A stretch of DNA of 64,000 nt from Yersinia canariae. GTDB taxonomy: Bacteria > Pseudomonadota > Gammaproteobacteria > Enterobacterales > Enterobacteriaceae. How positions within the stretch are numbered: position 1 is the first letter of the stretch; every line of letters begins with the position of its first letter. Below the pieces are notes generated by a model. That model did not search any database, was not told the origin of the DNA, and saw only the letters and a program-made list of their open reading frames with translations. The translations under genes and the position numbers were made by a program. The stretch covers positions 2,232,001 to 2,296,000 of the forward strand of contig NZ_CP043727.1 of assembly GCF_009831415.1 (NCBI RefSeq). The letters are read 5' to 3'. Positions 27,987-39,325 of this stretch are shown one piece after another.

Positions 27987-28306
27987 AAAAACAAGACGAT
28001 TTTGACATTGTCCCCTTTTCTGAGGTTAAAGCAGATGCTTTAAATCATCCTCATGTAAATGACGCTTATTCTGACTTACAGATTCGGCAGGCCCTGATGA
28101 CGGAGCTTAAGGCCGCCCGCCAGCAATGTAATCTGACCCAAGAAGAAGTCGCCCAGAGAGCGGGGCTGAAGAAACAAAATATTAGTCGGATGGAAAAAGG
28201 CATTATTTCGCCCAATCTGACGACGTTGAATCGATACGCCGCAGCGTTAGGTGGGACTTTTGTGTTTAAGTTTAATCAAAAGCCCCATTGTACCGGTAAA
28301 GAGTAA
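27983..28306 (+). CDS. Xre-family antitoxin (HigA-like)
   Basis: This 107-aa protein has a helix-turn-helix of the Xre/HTH_3 type at about residues 38-90 (LKAARQQCNLTQEEVAQRAG, then KQNISRMEKGIISPNLTTLNRYAAALG). The N-terminal 35 residues probably wrap the toxin. The ATG overlaps the toxin stop, so translation is coupled, and it probably represses its own promoter upstream of 27657. It lies convergent to ydgD. Confidence 0.87.
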   Translation: MKKQDDFDIVPFSEVKADALNHPHVNDAYSDLQIRQALMTELKAARQQCNLTQEEVAQRAGLKKQNISRMEKGIISPNLTTLNRYAAALGGTFVFKFNQKPHCTGKE

Positions 28307-28362
28307 TAAGCAGTTAGGTCAGTCGCGAGCCCATAAATGCCGTTAACTGAGTGGGCACACTA

Positions 28363-29205
28363 TTATTTTCTTGTCTTAGCGGTTTTATTAGCGAGCGTTT
28401 TTAGCCGGTCTTTTATCGCTGTGACGGCCAAAGCCCGGTTATCAGCAAGATAGCGGTCTTTGGCGGCAGGAGCAGAACTTTGGATCGCAATCAAAGACCA
28501 CTTATCGTCATTTTTCAGTAGTAATGGGGAGCCGCTATCACCGGGTAAAGTATCACATTGATGGGAAAGCACACCTTGCTGCGCCCAACCCGTGATCAGG
28601 CAATTTTCATGGCTGTAAAGCATGTCGAGATGATCGAGTGGGTAGCCTGCTTGTGTTATTTTACGATCAACTTGTTTAAGCGCTTGGGTCAATTCGCTAG
28701 CGGTTCCATCCCATAATGGCAATGGTTTGATTGGAATAGGTTTTTTATTGGTTAATCGAATAAGAGCATAGTCGTAAGCCGCCGCTGCGGGTGGCACTAT
28801 CCAGCCATCGCCATCTGGTTTAAGTTTCTTGCCTAATTTGGCATCAACCAAAGTTTCCAAACTAGTAATTTGGTACTTCCAGTGACCATCGTGTGAAATA
28901 AACCGCAAAGCAACGGCGCGGTCAATTTTACCCGGCGGGGCCAATACACAGTGGCCTGCTGTGAGTGCGAGGCGAGGCGAGATTAATGTTGCAGTGCAAA
29001 GATTACCGCTGGCCGTTTCAACTTGGCCAATTGCTTGCCATGGCCATTCCGAACTATTAGTGACTTCGGTACGATCATCTTTGCCAAAAAACAGCGTTGT
29101 TTGCTCGGCAATACTGGTGTCATCATTCGGCGTTTCAGTCGGGGGTAGGGCAAGAGCTGCGGAAAGAGGCAACAGACTCAATAATAACAATGAAGATAAA
29201 CGCAT
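28363..29205 (-). CDS. ydgD: YdgD, trypsin-like serine peptidase
   Basis: This 280-aa periplasmic protein of the S1 peptidase clan has a signal peptide (cleavage near A17-A19) and the catalytic triad H85 (LTAGHC), D145 (YDYALIRL) and S224 (GDSGSP). All three residues are present, so it is probably active. E. coli YdgD has the same place next to ydgU and asr; in acid-shock contexts this protease has been proposed to mature Asr. Substrate unknown. Confidence 0.9.
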   Translation of the reverse strand: MRLSSLLLLSLLPLSAALALPPTETPNDDTSIAEQTTLFFGKDDRTEVTNSSEWPWQAIGQVETASGNLCTATLISPRLALTAGHCVLAPPGKIDRAVALRFISHDGHWKYQITSLETLVDAKLGKKLKPDGDGWIVPPAAAAYDYALIRLTNKKPIPIKPLPLWDGTASELTQALKQVDRKITQAGYPLDHLDMLYSHENCLITGWAQQGVLSHQCDTLPGDSGSPLLLKNDDKWSLIAIQSSAPAAKDRYLADNRALAVTAIKDRLKTLANKTAKTRK

Positions 29206-29378
29206 AAAGAATTTGCCTGCCTTATTCCCAAAAGAGTTAGCTATTCACAAATCTGCGACCTACTGATTAAGCTGTTCGTCACCAGCTTTCCTACCGCTAA
29301 CTATAGACACAATTAGCCAGATGGTATGTTGTCAGTATTTGATTTTTCAATAATTTTAGAGCAGCGAAGCCGCCCGGA

Positions 29379-29459
29379 CTATAAATAAAAAAATAATGTG
29401 ATCAGCCCGCAAAGAACTAATGTAGCCAGAGTGATTTCAAATAAATAGCGGCGCAGCAT
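29379..29459 (-). CDS. ydgU: YdgU, 26-residue membrane protein
   Basis: This small frame reads MLRRYLFEITLATLVLCGLI then TLFFYL and stop. It is one basic N-terminus and one membrane helix. GGGAG lies about 12 nt before the ATG. E. coli has the small inner-membrane protein YdgU, of 27 residues with the same pattern, between asr and ydgD, so synteny supports it strongly. It may be co-transcribed with asr by readthrough of the terminator at 29475-29500. Confidence 0.8.
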   Translation of the reverse strand: MLRRYLFEITLATLVLCGLITLFFYL

Positions 29460-29474
29460 TATCAGCACTCCCGA

Positions 29475-29500
29475 TAAAAAACACCCGGAGAACCGGGTGT
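29475..29500 (-). terminator. asr terminator
   Basis: ACACCCGG at 29481-29488 pairs with CCGGGTGT at 29493-29500 around AGAA. Read leftward a T run follows. It lies between asr and ydgU. Confidence 0.85.
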
Positions 29501-29560
29501 TGAGTGAATTCAGCTGTTGTAAGTCAATCTCGAAGCACTAGATTGAGCTTTCTCGACTTA

Positions 29561-29836
29561 CTATTTTGCGGTCGGAACTACTGCCGGGGCTGACTTAGTA
29601 TGTGTTGCTTTCTTGTGGTGTTTTTTAGCGGCTTGCGCTTTTTGCACTGGTGCAGTTTTATCCGCTTTCTTCATCGATTTTTTAGCTGTTTTGTGATGCA
29701 TGGTTTTGGCTGGGGCATTGTGTGCAACGGGTGCTGTAGCCATTGGTGCTGCAGGTGGCGCAACTGTGTCGGCGGCAAATGCGATAGAAGACATACCCAA
29801 GGTTGCAGCAACAATCAGAGCTAATACTGTTTTCAT
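29561..29836 (-). CDS. asr: Acid shock protein Asr
   Basis: Asr is a small basic periplasmic protein strongly induced at low pH. The 91-aa precursor has a signal peptide ([20 protein letters not shown] then AAD) and a mature part of lysine/alanine/histidine repeats such as [13 protein letters not shown] and [10 protein letters not shown]. Length and composition match the family. An RstA box lies about 100 bp upstream, matching RstAB control in E. coli. Confidence 0.94.
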   Translation of the reverse strand: MKTVLALIVAATLGMSSIAFAADTVAPPAAPMATAPVAHNAPAKTMHHKTAKKSMKKADKTAPVQKAQAAKKHHKKATHTKSAPAVVPTAK

Positions 29837-29937
29837 GATTTATTCCTCAGTGTTCTGTTTGTAATCGGCCCCGTTGGGTCGTTGTAATGAGAATAGAGTA
29901 AATGGCTAGTGGCTTCCGTGAGTCATTGGTTTCGGCT

Positions 29938-29951
29938 TGTAACCGATTGTA
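29938..29951 (-). promoter_or_regulatory. RstA box upstream of asr
   Basis: On the asr strand the sequence TACAATCGGTTACA matches the published RstA motif TACATNTNGTTACA at 10 of 12 defined positions. It starts about 102 bp before the asr ATG. Confidence 0.75.
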
Positions 29952-30236
29952 CAGAGTTGATTACTATGACTAATAGGCCGTTTGATATTGAGTTTATCAC
30001 CGGTTTTTGAGCCTATTTTACGCAGGAATAACCTGGCCGAGGGGGAATGAAAATGCGATATCAGCTATTTCAATATCTGTAAATTAGTTACAACATACAT
30101 ATAAGGGTGATTTAAAAAGTGAACTCTGTGACCATGTGCAGATTTGAAACAAAAGTGGTATTTAAGCTTGGGAGAGAAATACTGCCTCTCAAGAGAGAAG
30201 CAGTATAGAAGGATTTAATTTCGCGCCAGCGGGTGA
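29952..30236. other. Intergenic region asr / M32 carboxypeptidase
   Basis: This AT-rich stretch lies beyond the RstA box up to the end of the carboxypeptidase gene. A TGTAA-N5-TTACA palindrome at 30078-30092 is the only structured element I see; its role is unknown. Confidence 0.4.
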
Positions 30237-31718
30237 TTATAAGTAGCGCCGCTCTAAGTGCTCGCGGAAAAAGCGAGGGTTAAGGGGTTCACCTGTCGCT
30301 TTAGTTATCAGTTCAGCAGTTGAGTAACGGCTGCCATGTTGCCAAATATTTTGTTGCAACCAATGGAATAAACTAGCTAAATCGCCATTAGCAATGTTCT
30401 TATCTAATTCTGGAATAGCTTCACGCGCCGTTTGGAAAAGTTGGGCGGCATACATCGCACCCAGTGTATATGTCGGGAAATACCCGAAGGCACCATCCGT
30501 CCAATGGATATCCTGCATACATCCATTACGGTAGTTGCCTTCAGTATTAACGCCAAGATATTGCTGCATTTTCTCATTCCATAGGGCTGGAATATCATCC
30601 ACTTCGATTTCCGCGCTGATCAACGCTTTTTCGATTTCGTAGCGCAAAATCACATGAGCAGGGTAGCTAACTTCATCAGCATCCACTCGGATAAAGCCGG
30701 TTTTGACTCGTTGGTTCAATGCAGTAAAGTTTTGTTCCTGAAAAGCAGGTTGTTCACCAAATTGGCGTATGACCAGTGGGCGGATCACTTGCAGGAATTC
30801 TTTACTGCGAGCCAATTGCATTTCAAACAGTAAGCTTTGAGATTCATGGATAGCAGTAGAGCGGGCATGTGATATTGGCTGACCCAACCATTCACGTGGC
30901 AGATTTTGCTCATAACGCGCGTGGCCCGTCTCATGGACAATGCCCATTAATGCACTGAGAAATTCTTGTTCATTATAACGAGTGGTGATGCGTACATCTT
31001 GTGGCACACCACCACAGAATGGATGCACACTGACATCAACTCGTCCGCCGTCGAAGTCAAAACCCAGCACTTTCATCACATCGAGTCCAAGTTGACGCTG
31101 TTTTTCCAGCTCAAATGGCCCTTGGGGTATCAAGCAGGACTCAGCCGCTTGTTTCGTGGTCACTTTTTGCAATAGTGTGGGTAACCATTGTTTAAGGTCA
31201 CCAAATATGCGGTCTAAATCAGCACTATTTGTTCCTGGCTCATAGAGATTCAGCAATGCGTCATAGCCTGATGTCCCGGCGGCCTGAGCACGAATTGAAG
31301 CTTCTTCTCGGCTCAATTTAACAACTTCGCGTAAGTTTTCTGCAAAACCATCCCAGTCATTAGCAATACGCTGTTGTCGCCATGCATGCTCGCACCGAGC
31401 ACCGGCTAATGATTTTGCCTCAACCAATGCTTCCGGCAGCAATACCGCATTATTGTAATGGCGGCGCATCTCACGCAAATTAGCTTGCTCAATCTCACCC
31501 AGCATTTCTTGCTCTGCTTGTTTCAACCATTCTCCAACCTGTCGGGCTGTAAGAATCTGATGTTGCAGCACATTTAGCTCGGCCATGGCCTCTGAACGGG
31601 CAAGATTACCTTTGGGCGGCATCATTGTTTGCATATCCCAGCCCGCGATAGCCGACAAGTGCTCGAAACGGGAAAAGCGGGTGAACGTGGTGCGCAGGTG
31701 TTGGTAAGCAGTGGTCAT
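30237..31718 (-). CDS. M32 family metallocarboxypeptidase (Taq-type)
   Basis: This 493-aa cytoplasmic zinc carboxypeptidase has the HExxH motif H262-E263-x-x-H266 (VHETGHARYEQ) and the M32 segments DVRITTRYNE and GYFPTYTLGAMYAAQ. The family is represented by Thermus Taq carboxypeptidase and has broad specificity. The ATG at 31718 follows GGAG by 6 nt; a start at 31730 is less likely. It lies downstream of rstB in the same direction with a 57-bp gap and may partly share its transcript. Confidence 0.92.
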   Translation of the reverse strand: MTTAYQHLRTTFTRFSRFEHLSAIAGWDMQTMMPPKGNLARSEAMAELNVLQHQILTARQVGEWLKQAEQEMLGEIEQANLREMRRHYNNAVLLPEALVEAKSLAGARCEHAWRQQRIANDWDGFAENLREVVKLSREEASIRAQAAGTSGYDALLNLYEPGTNSADLDRIFGDLKQWLPTLLQKVTTKQAAESCLIPQGPFELEKQRQLGLDVMKVLGFDFDGGRVDVSVHPFCGGVPQDVRITTRYNEQEFLSALMGIVHETGHARYEQNLPREWLGQPISHARSTAIHESQSLLFEMQLARSKEFLQVIRPLVIRQFGEQPAFQEQNFTALNQRVKTGFIRVDADEVSYPAHVILRYEIEKALISAEIEVDDIPALWNEKMQQYLGVNTEGNYRNGCMQDIHWTDGAFGYFPTYTLGAMYAAQLFQTAREAIPELDKNIANGDLASLFHWLQQNIWQHGSRYSTAELITKATGEPLNPRFFREHLERRYL

Positions 31719-31775
31719 AAAATACTCCATAAATTTGATCTGCTATTTTTTTATTAGCACTGATTGTATTGACTA

Positions 31776-33089
31776 TTATTGCAGACTATCTGAGTCAATA
31801 GGCGGTGAGTCAGGACTTTTCACTGGCCAACAAAATCGGAAGCTGGCACCGCCTAAGGAACTGGCGTCAACAGAGATAGTTCCCTGATAAGCTTGTGCAA
31901 TGGAATGAACAATCGCGAGGCCCAATCCACATCCTCCAGTTGCACGATCACGGCTAGGATCAAGGCGAACAAAGGGTTCAAAGACTCGCGCGCGCTCCTC
32001 CAGTGGGATGCCCGGCCCGTCATCTTCAACTTGTAAGCACGCATTATCGCCATCAAACCATAACCCAATCCGCAACCGTTGAGTGGAGTAGCGAAGAGCA
32101 TTATTAACTAAATTATCCAAAACTCTCTCCATCAGGCGCAGATCGACAGCACCAAAGTCACCGCGATGAGGTATATCAAGCTCTATCTCGCGCTCGCGAT
32201 GAATCAAGCGCATGTCCATCACCTTGGTAGTAAGCCAAGCCGGTAAGTCGATAGGCTCCAGATTGAGAGAGACTTGCGGGCGATCCAGCCGGGCATAGGT
32301 TAATAATTCATCAATTAATGCTTCTAACTGGCCAATATCATGATTCAGCGCCAATTGTTCACTTTCAGTCAGGTTATCACTCATGGCTAACCGATAACGC
32401 AAGCGAACGAGTGGGGTGCGCAACTCGTGCGCAATCCCATCGATAAGCAGCTTCTTACTCACAATCAAGGTGCTGATGTTGTCGGCCATTTGGTTAAAAG
32501 CAACACCTAAACGGCTTAAACTGGATGTGGGGTCAAAATGAGTTCGCTCGTCTAAATAACCCGCGCCCAATCTCTGGGCGGCATTTTCCAGTTTGAGTAA
32601 ATCTTTCCAGTGTGGGCGCATCCACAGAAATACCGGCAGGGCCAAAGACAGGCCAATTAGGATGAGTAGCACTAAATCCAGCAGCCGCATTTGATGCAGA
32701 TAAAACAGATAGGGGACGGGGCCAACCGCGAGCACATAATGGCTGCGAGGAATACGTTGCAGGAAGGTATATTCATCATCCAAAGCAATGATTTCACCCG
32801 CACGCAGGCGTTTATTTAATCTCTCACCCAAATCCCGCTTATCGAGCGGTTCAATATGTAGTTGAAAAGAAAGATTTAAGTCCAGTGTGGCAATAGTTTT
32901 ATTCCAATCTTTGAGCGGAATTTTCCGTAACTCACTGCGCATCAATGACAGTGAGCTTTTCATCAAATCATCTAATGATTGGCGACCCGCGCGTTCGGCG
33001 GTGACTTTATAGACCAGCCCAACCAACATCGCCATCACCATAAAGCAGACGAATAGCAATAAGAAAAACTGAATAAATAGCTTCCTCAT
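31776..33089 (-). CDS. rstB: Sensor histidine kinase RstB
   Basis: RstB is the inner-membrane kinase of the RstAB system, which responds to acid and low Mg through PhoPQ in E. coli. The 437-aa protein has a first membrane helix at about 5-28, a periplasmic sensor, a second helix at about 135-156, HAMP, the phospho-acceptor H221 (IAHELRTPL) and an ATPase domain with NALRY, DDGPGIP and GGCGLGLAIV. The ATG overlaps the rstA stop by 4 bp and starts MRKLFIQFF as in the family; a longer start at 33107 is unlikely. Confidence 0.95.
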   Translation of the reverse strand: MRKLFIQFFLLLFVCFMVMAMLVGLVYKVTAERAGRQSLDDLMKSSLSLMRSELRKIPLKDWNKTIATLDLNLSFQLHIEPLDKRDLGERLNKRLRAGEIIALDDEYTFLQRIPRSHYVLAVGPVPYLFYLHQMRLLDLVLLILIGLSLALPVFLWMRPHWKDLLKLENAAQRLGAGYLDERTHFDPTSSLSRLGVAFNQMADNISTLIVSKKLLIDGIAHELRTPLVRLRYRLAMSDNLTESEQLALNHDIGQLEALIDELLTYARLDRPQVSLNLEPIDLPAWLTTKVMDMRLIHREREIELDIPHRGDFGAVDLRLMERVLDNLVNNALRYSTQRLRIGLWFDGDNACLQVEDDGPGIPLEERARVFEPFVRLDPSRDRATGGCGLGLAIVHSIAQAYQGTISVDASSLGGASFRFCWPVKSPDSPPIDSDSLQ

Positions 33090-33814
33090 TGCCGCACTGA
33101 CTCCCAAGCATTCGGCGCAAACAGATAGCCTTTATTGCGTACTGTCTTGATTCTAAACGGTTCGAGGGTGTTGTCGTAGAGTTTACGGCGCAAGCGCGAT
33201 ATAGCCACATCGATACTGCGGTCCATGCCGTCATAACTGACGCCACGCAAATTCTTCAATAACGCTTCCCGGTCCATAATTATCCCAGCATGGGTTGCCA
33301 GCTCCCATAACAAATCAAAATCTGAAGTCGATAACGTAATTTCTTCATCACTGAGATTCACTTGGCGGTTGACCGGGTCGATGCAGAGTAAACCGAAGTG
33401 AATAGCATTATGCCCGGTGATTGGTGGGCTGATAACTTCTTTGGTTTGTTGCTGATTATGCTGACGCAAATGTAAACGCAACCGCGCCAATAACACGGCT
33501 GGAGGTGTCGTTTTCAGGATATAATCATTCGCCCCCATTTCGAGAGAGAGGATATGATTCATATCACTGTCCAACGAGGTCAACAGCACTATTGGGCCTT
33601 CATAGCTTGGGCGCAGATCACGGCACAGTGTCATCCCGTCTTTTCCTGGCAACATGATATCAAGCAGCACCAAATCTGGCTGTTGATGCTCAATAACGGC
33701 TTGTGCCGTATCACCACGCGGTTCGACAAACACATCAATATCATGCTTACCAAGATAGGCAGCAATCAGTTTTCCGACCTCCGGGTCGTCTTCGACAAAC
33801 ACTATTTTGGTCAT
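33086..33814 (-). CDS. rstA: Response regulator RstA
   Basis: RstA is the OmpR/PhoB-type DNA-binding partner of RstB. The 242-aa protein has receiver residues D9-D10 (FVEDDPE), phospho-acceptor D52 (LLDIMLPGKDG) and the conserved lysine in ILKTTPP, then a winged helix (SRLRRKLYD...RTVRNKGYLF). The start MTKIVFVEDD matches the family; an open frame extends further upstream but has no family support. A matching RstA box lies upstream of asr in this window. Confidence 0.95.
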   Translation of the reverse strand: MTKIVFVEDDPEVGKLIAAYLGKHDIDVFVEPRGDTAQAVIEHQQPDLVLLDIMLPGKDGMTLCRDLRPSYEGPIVLLTSLDSDMNHILSLEMGANDYILKTTPPAVLLARLRLHLRQHNQQQTKEVISPPITGHNAIHFGLLCIDPVNRQVNLSDEEITLSTSDFDLLWELATHAGIIMDREALLKNLRGVSYDGMDRSIDVAISRLRRKLYDNTLEPFRIKTVRNKGYLFAPNAWESVRQ

Positions 33815-34042
33815 GTTTTTCAGTTTATAAAAGTGCCGGAATTCAGCATAGCGCGCTGTTGATAGCAATACTATGCTCGTGACTTTATTAATGCCAATGA
33901 CGGATGAGTAGACAACTGGCAAATCATTTCATTATATTAATGAAAGTGATTATATCGTCATCTCTATTTAGTTGTGCCCATCGTTTATATATCAATACTT
34001 ATGATTAATGAATAGCTGTATTGATCAGCTAAGGACTGAGGG

Positions 34043-34459
34043 ATGAGTGGCGAACACATTAGTGTCCCAGCGCACAGTGAAAAAGTCTGCTTCGATTACA
34101 CGGAATTTCTGGCCGCGTCTTGCAAAAAACGCTGGAGTTTTATTGATGCTATTTATGGTGTCATGCCGATTTTCGGCATGGTCGTCAAATCTCAAACTGA
34201 ATTAGAGAAAACTCCGCAGGAGCGGCTTACCGCTTTGGCGCTTCAGGTATTATCAACCCAACTTAGTGATGAAACTAATATCATTCGATTGATTCGTTTA
34301 GCTGAGCAGCAAGGGATAAAACGGTTGGATATCCAATTGCCTTATCCGCTGGAAACTGTGCAATTGGGGGAGATTAAGCAAAAATTCCCAATGTCGATGG
34401 GGCTCAGTCAGCAAGATGAATGTTTATCGGTGGATCTCTCAATAACAGAAAGTAATTAG
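34043..34459 (+). CDS. Conserved-looking hypothetical protein, 138 aa
   Basis: I do not recognise this protein. It has no signal peptide or membrane helix. A mixed helical N-terminal part with FLAASCKKRWSFIDAIYGVM is followed by a second half with LIRLAEQQGIKRLDIQLPYP, which suggests an alpha/beta fold. GAGGG and AAGG lie just before the ATG. It is divergent from rstA across 228 bp, so it might share a promoter region with rstAB, and it converges with ydgI. A short hairpin (AGCCAG/CTGGCT at 34505-34521) follows. Confidence 0.65.
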   Translation: MSGEHISVPAHSEKVCFDYTEFLAASCKKRWSFIDAIYGVMPIFGMVVKSQTELEKTPQERLTALALQVLSTQLSDETNIIRLIRLAEQQGIKRLDIQLPYPLETVQLGEIKQKFPMSMGLSQQDECLSVDLSITESN

Positions 34460-34562
34460 CTATTTACCAATACTCGTTATCTGCCAATGTATGTCCAATC
34501 GGACAGCCAGTTTAACTGGCTTATCCTTTGATTTTACACTTTTATTTTGGCCGTCACTCAAT

Positions 34563-35954
34563 TTAATGCATAGCCAGCCAAGTCGCCGGAATGGTGGCTA
34601 TCAATACCAGACAAATAGCCGCCCGCTCCAGCGTATTGAGCAACCTGAGGCCTTCATGCCCTTTGCGTGCATAAATAAAGACGAGTAAACCGGGGGCATA
34701 TAAAAGTACGGATAACAGCAGATACAGCAAGCCAGCGGCATAAATCAACCACAAACCATACAAACAAGCGCCACTGGCGGCAACAATCAACCGCCAGTCC
34801 TGACGTTTCAGCGCCACTTTAAATAAGAATGCCCCCACCAAGAAATAGGGCACCAGAATCATCTCTGATGCAATAGTCAGCAAGGTGTTGTAATTGCTGC
34901 CCGTCAGCCAGATAAGTATCAGCGCCACTTGTACGGCACAGTTAGTCAGCCACAGTGACTTAGCCGGAGCATTATGCTTATTCTGATACTGGAACATTTT
35001 AGGGAATGCGCCATGCTTCGCCGCCACCTTCGGGACTTCTGCCGCCATAATTGTCCAGCTAAGGTAAGCGCCGCATACGGAAATAATCAGCCCGGTGGCA
35101 ATAATCACTTCCCCCCAAGGGCCAATCATTTCGACCATAATGCCGGCCATTGAGGGGTTACGCATGCCGGCTAATTCCGCGCGCGGCACGACGCCAAGGG
35201 ACAATAACGTGATGAGCAGGTAAACGCACAATGCTGAAAGCACGGCCAGCATGGTTGCCCGGCCAACATCTTTTTTATTGCGTGCTCTGGCGGAAACGAC
35301 AACCGCACCTTCCACACCAATAAAAACCCACAATGTTATTAACATCGTGTCTTTCACTTGCTGCCAAACCGGGGTGTGCAGGGCGATGCCGGTGAAATCA
35401 AAACTGAATGTATCGAGGCTGAAAGCCAAGCCCGCTAATACAATAAAACCGCCGATGGGTAATAGTTTTGCTAATGTTGCGGCCAAATTGATACTGGCGG
35501 CGGTTTGAACACCACGCAAAACCAGCGCATGAACCAACCATAAAAGGAAAGACGCGCCCAATAGCGCCTGCCAAGTGTTGCCCTCACCAAACACTGTGTG
35601 GCCTGACTTATCGGTAAAAAAGCTCAACGCGGCAAAAACAATCACCAAGTAAGATACATTGGCAATAACGGCGCAAAGCCAGTAACCCCAGGCAGAGAAA
35701 AAGCCAATAAGGTCACCAAAACCCTCTTTAGCATAGGTGAATATTCCACCATCCAGATCAGGGCGCAGCCGAGTTAACAGCAACATGGCAAATGCCAAAA
35801 AAATGATTCCCACGCCGGTGATACTCCAGCCAATGAGTAATGCTGCTGGGCTGGCAACTTCAGCCATGTTTTGTGGCAGGCTGAAGACACCTGCACCCAG
35901 CATTGAACTGAGAACCAGCGCGGTAAGTGCTGTCAGGCCGAGTTTTCTTTCCAA
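34563..35954 (-). CDS. ydgI: YdgI, APC-family amino acid antiporter
   Basis: This 463-aa, about 12-helix membrane protein of the basic amino acid/polyamine antiporter family is like E. coli YdgI, which resembles arginine/ornithine antiporter ArcD. Conserved parts include SSMLGAGVFSLPQNMA in helix 1 and LWVFIGVEGAVVVSARARNK in the middle. Transport substrate is not proven; arginine or ornithine is inferred from family. E. coli keeps ydgH and ydgI adjacent, as here. Confidence 0.9.
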   Translation of the reverse strand: MERKLGLTALTALVLSSMLGAGVFSLPQNMAEVASPAALLIGWSITGVGIIFLAFAMLLLTRLRPDLDGGIFTYAKEGFGDLIGFFSAWGYWLCAVIANVSYLVIVFAALSFFTDKSGHTVFGEGNTWQALLGASFLLWLVHALVLRGVQTAASINLAATLAKLLPIGGFIVLAGLAFSLDTFSFDFTGIALHTPVWQQVKDTMLITLWVFIGVEGAVVVSARARNKKDVGRATMLAVLSALCVYLLITLLSLGVVPRAELAGMRNPSMAGIMVEMIGPWGEVIIATGLIISVCGAYLSWTIMAAEVPKVAAKHGAFPKMFQYQNKHNAPAKSLWLTNCAVQVALILIWLTGSNYNTLLTIASEMILVPYFLVGAFLFKVALKRQDWRLIVAASGACLYGLWLIYAAGLLYLLLSVLLYAPGLLVFIYARKGHEGLRLLNTLERAAICLVLIATIPATWLAMH

Positions 35955-36167
35955 TTATGGATCCTGGTTTTTAGAGTATTAATGAATGGTTACTGGCTTG
36001 TAAGCAGCATTATGTGAGGCAAATTTATCGATACTTGACAGATAATAGCCCTAAAATTTTGGGGAGATTTTACGGAGTGGGGCGCGATCATGCAATGATT
36101 GGTTATGCGATTTTGACAAAAAATTATTCAGTCGAGTGTCATTTGTTTAATCGTGACTGCTGCAGAT

Positions 36168-36193
36168 AAAAAAAGGGCAGCCCAAGGCTGCCC
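36168..36193 (-). terminator. ydgH terminator
   Basis: GGGCAGCC at 36175-36182 pairs with GGCTGCCC at 36186-36193 around CAA, and read leftward seven T follow. Confidence 0.88.
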
Positions 36194-36217
36194 TCATGTC
36201 TGACGATTCACGCTAAC

Positions 36218-37171
36218 TTATTTGAATAAATCAGCGCTAACGCTCAGGTTACCACCACTTTGGTTCTGCCATTGGCGAGTGATATGGTAATACTTCGCGC
36301 CCTTGGCGGCAGCGCGTTTCGCCGCTTCATGGGAGACGTCGGTCATGCTGTTGTAATGGCCGCTAAAGGTAACTGAATCAAACGGTACCATCTGCGCGGC
36401 AGTGATGTTGTTCAATTCTTGAATCTGCGTACCATCATTCAGAGTGACAGTGTAACGTTTGCCGGTTGATGATTGTGTCTCAAAGAAACGGCCAACATCA
36501 GCACTTGGCGTACCAGAAGACGCCACACCCGGAATTTCAACATTTGCAGCAGCAGCGCCGCCAGCAGCTAGTGCGGCACGGCCAGCATCTGAATCTGCAG
36601 GGATAACATCGGGGCTTTGTACGGTACGTTTGGCGGCATCTTCTTTATAAACATAAGCGGTGATAAATTGGTTCCCGCCTTGGTTGGCATCAACCTGACG
36701 CACGATAAAGAAGGAGTAGGCGCCTTTCTCTTTGGCCGCTTTGGAAATAGCATCGTTGATATCAGGTTGGCTACGGAAGAAACCACTGACTGAAACGGTG
36801 TCATAGGGTTGCAAGGCGTAAGCTTCTGTTTTTGGTAATTCTTTGATGCCATTAAAGATACGATATTGAGTCTCTTTGCTCACTTCCTCTGCATCTTTAT
36901 GATAAACATCAGCAGTTACACGCCAGTTGCCGCCATTATTATTGCTGTTGAGATCCTGAATATAGAAGGAATCAGCACCTAATTTATCAGCACGACGGGA
37001 TATCGCATCAGCAGCTTCATTAATTGCATTAAATCTGCCGGTCACAGTAATACGATCAAATGGCTTAATGGCTGCTGCTTGCTCTGGTGTAAGCTCTTTT
37101 GCCGCATGTGCAGCAGAAAGCGCCGAGAGTGATAGCAATGCCGACGCGATGATCGTGTATTTCAGCTTCAT
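36218..37171 (-). CDS. ydgH: YdgH, periplasmic triple DUF1471 protein
   Basis: This 317-aa precursor has a signal peptide (cleavage at about A23, SAAHA) and three copies of the YhcN/BhsA-type DUF1471 domain: about residues 30-95, 118-178 and 255-317, each with a PFD/PYD-x-(I/V)-x-(V/F)-(T/S)-G opening and a (Q/N)xxGG(N)xx segment. The last two copies are separated by an alanine-rich linker. The ATG at 37171 follows AAGGAT; a longer frame from 37195 is unlikely. In E. coli YdgH is a periplasmic stress-associated protein of unknown role. Confidence 0.92.
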   Translation of the reverse strand: MKLKYTIIASALLSLSALSAAHAAKELTPEQAAAIKPFDRITVTGRFNAINEAADAISRRADKLGADSFYIQDLNSNNNGGNWRVTADVYHKDAEEVSKETQYRIFNGIKELPKTEAYALQPYDTVSVSGFFRSQPDINDAISKAAKEKGAYSFFIVRQVDANQGGNQFITAYVYKEDAAKRTVQSPDVIPADSDAGRAALAAGGAAAANVEIPGVASSGTPSADVGRFFETQSSTGKRYTVTLNDGTQIQELNNITAAQMVPFDSVTFSGHYNSMTDVSHEAAKRAAAKGAKYYHITRQWQNQSGGNLSVSADLFK

Positions 37172-37195
37172 AAAAAATCCTTTCGCCTTGCGCAT

Positions 37196-39204
<2,009 letters not shown>

Positions 39205-39264
39205 GTTTCGCTGAAACCGAGCTTGCCTCAAGCGCAAGCAAGTTGATAAAGCTAATTGGATAAA

Positions 39265-39309
39265 ACAATGTTTATAAAGACAGTGTTTATAAAGACAATG
39301 TTATATAAA
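39265..39309 (+). repeat. Three 15-bp tandem repeats in the pntA-pntB gap
   Basis: acaatgtttataaag, acagtgtttataaag and acaatgttatataaa follow each other directly. They occupy most of the 121-bp gap, which is far longer than the E. coli spacer as I recall it. Two small hairpins (39204-39218 GGTTTC/GAAACC; about 39221 GCTTGC/GCAAGC) precede them. They may affect pntB translation or mRNA processing. Confidence 0.7.
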
Positions 39310-39325
39310 AACAAAGGGGTAACTA

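Noticed and set aside
30078..30092. TGTAA-N5-TTACA palindrome as a second RstA box
   Set aside because: Only the GTTACA half fits; the other half does not match the motif and it lies too far from asr.
33815..34042. Search for a PhoP box (repeated GTTTA) before rstA
   Set aside because: rstA is PhoP-controlled in E. coli, but I found no convincing GTTTA-N6-GTTTA pair here.
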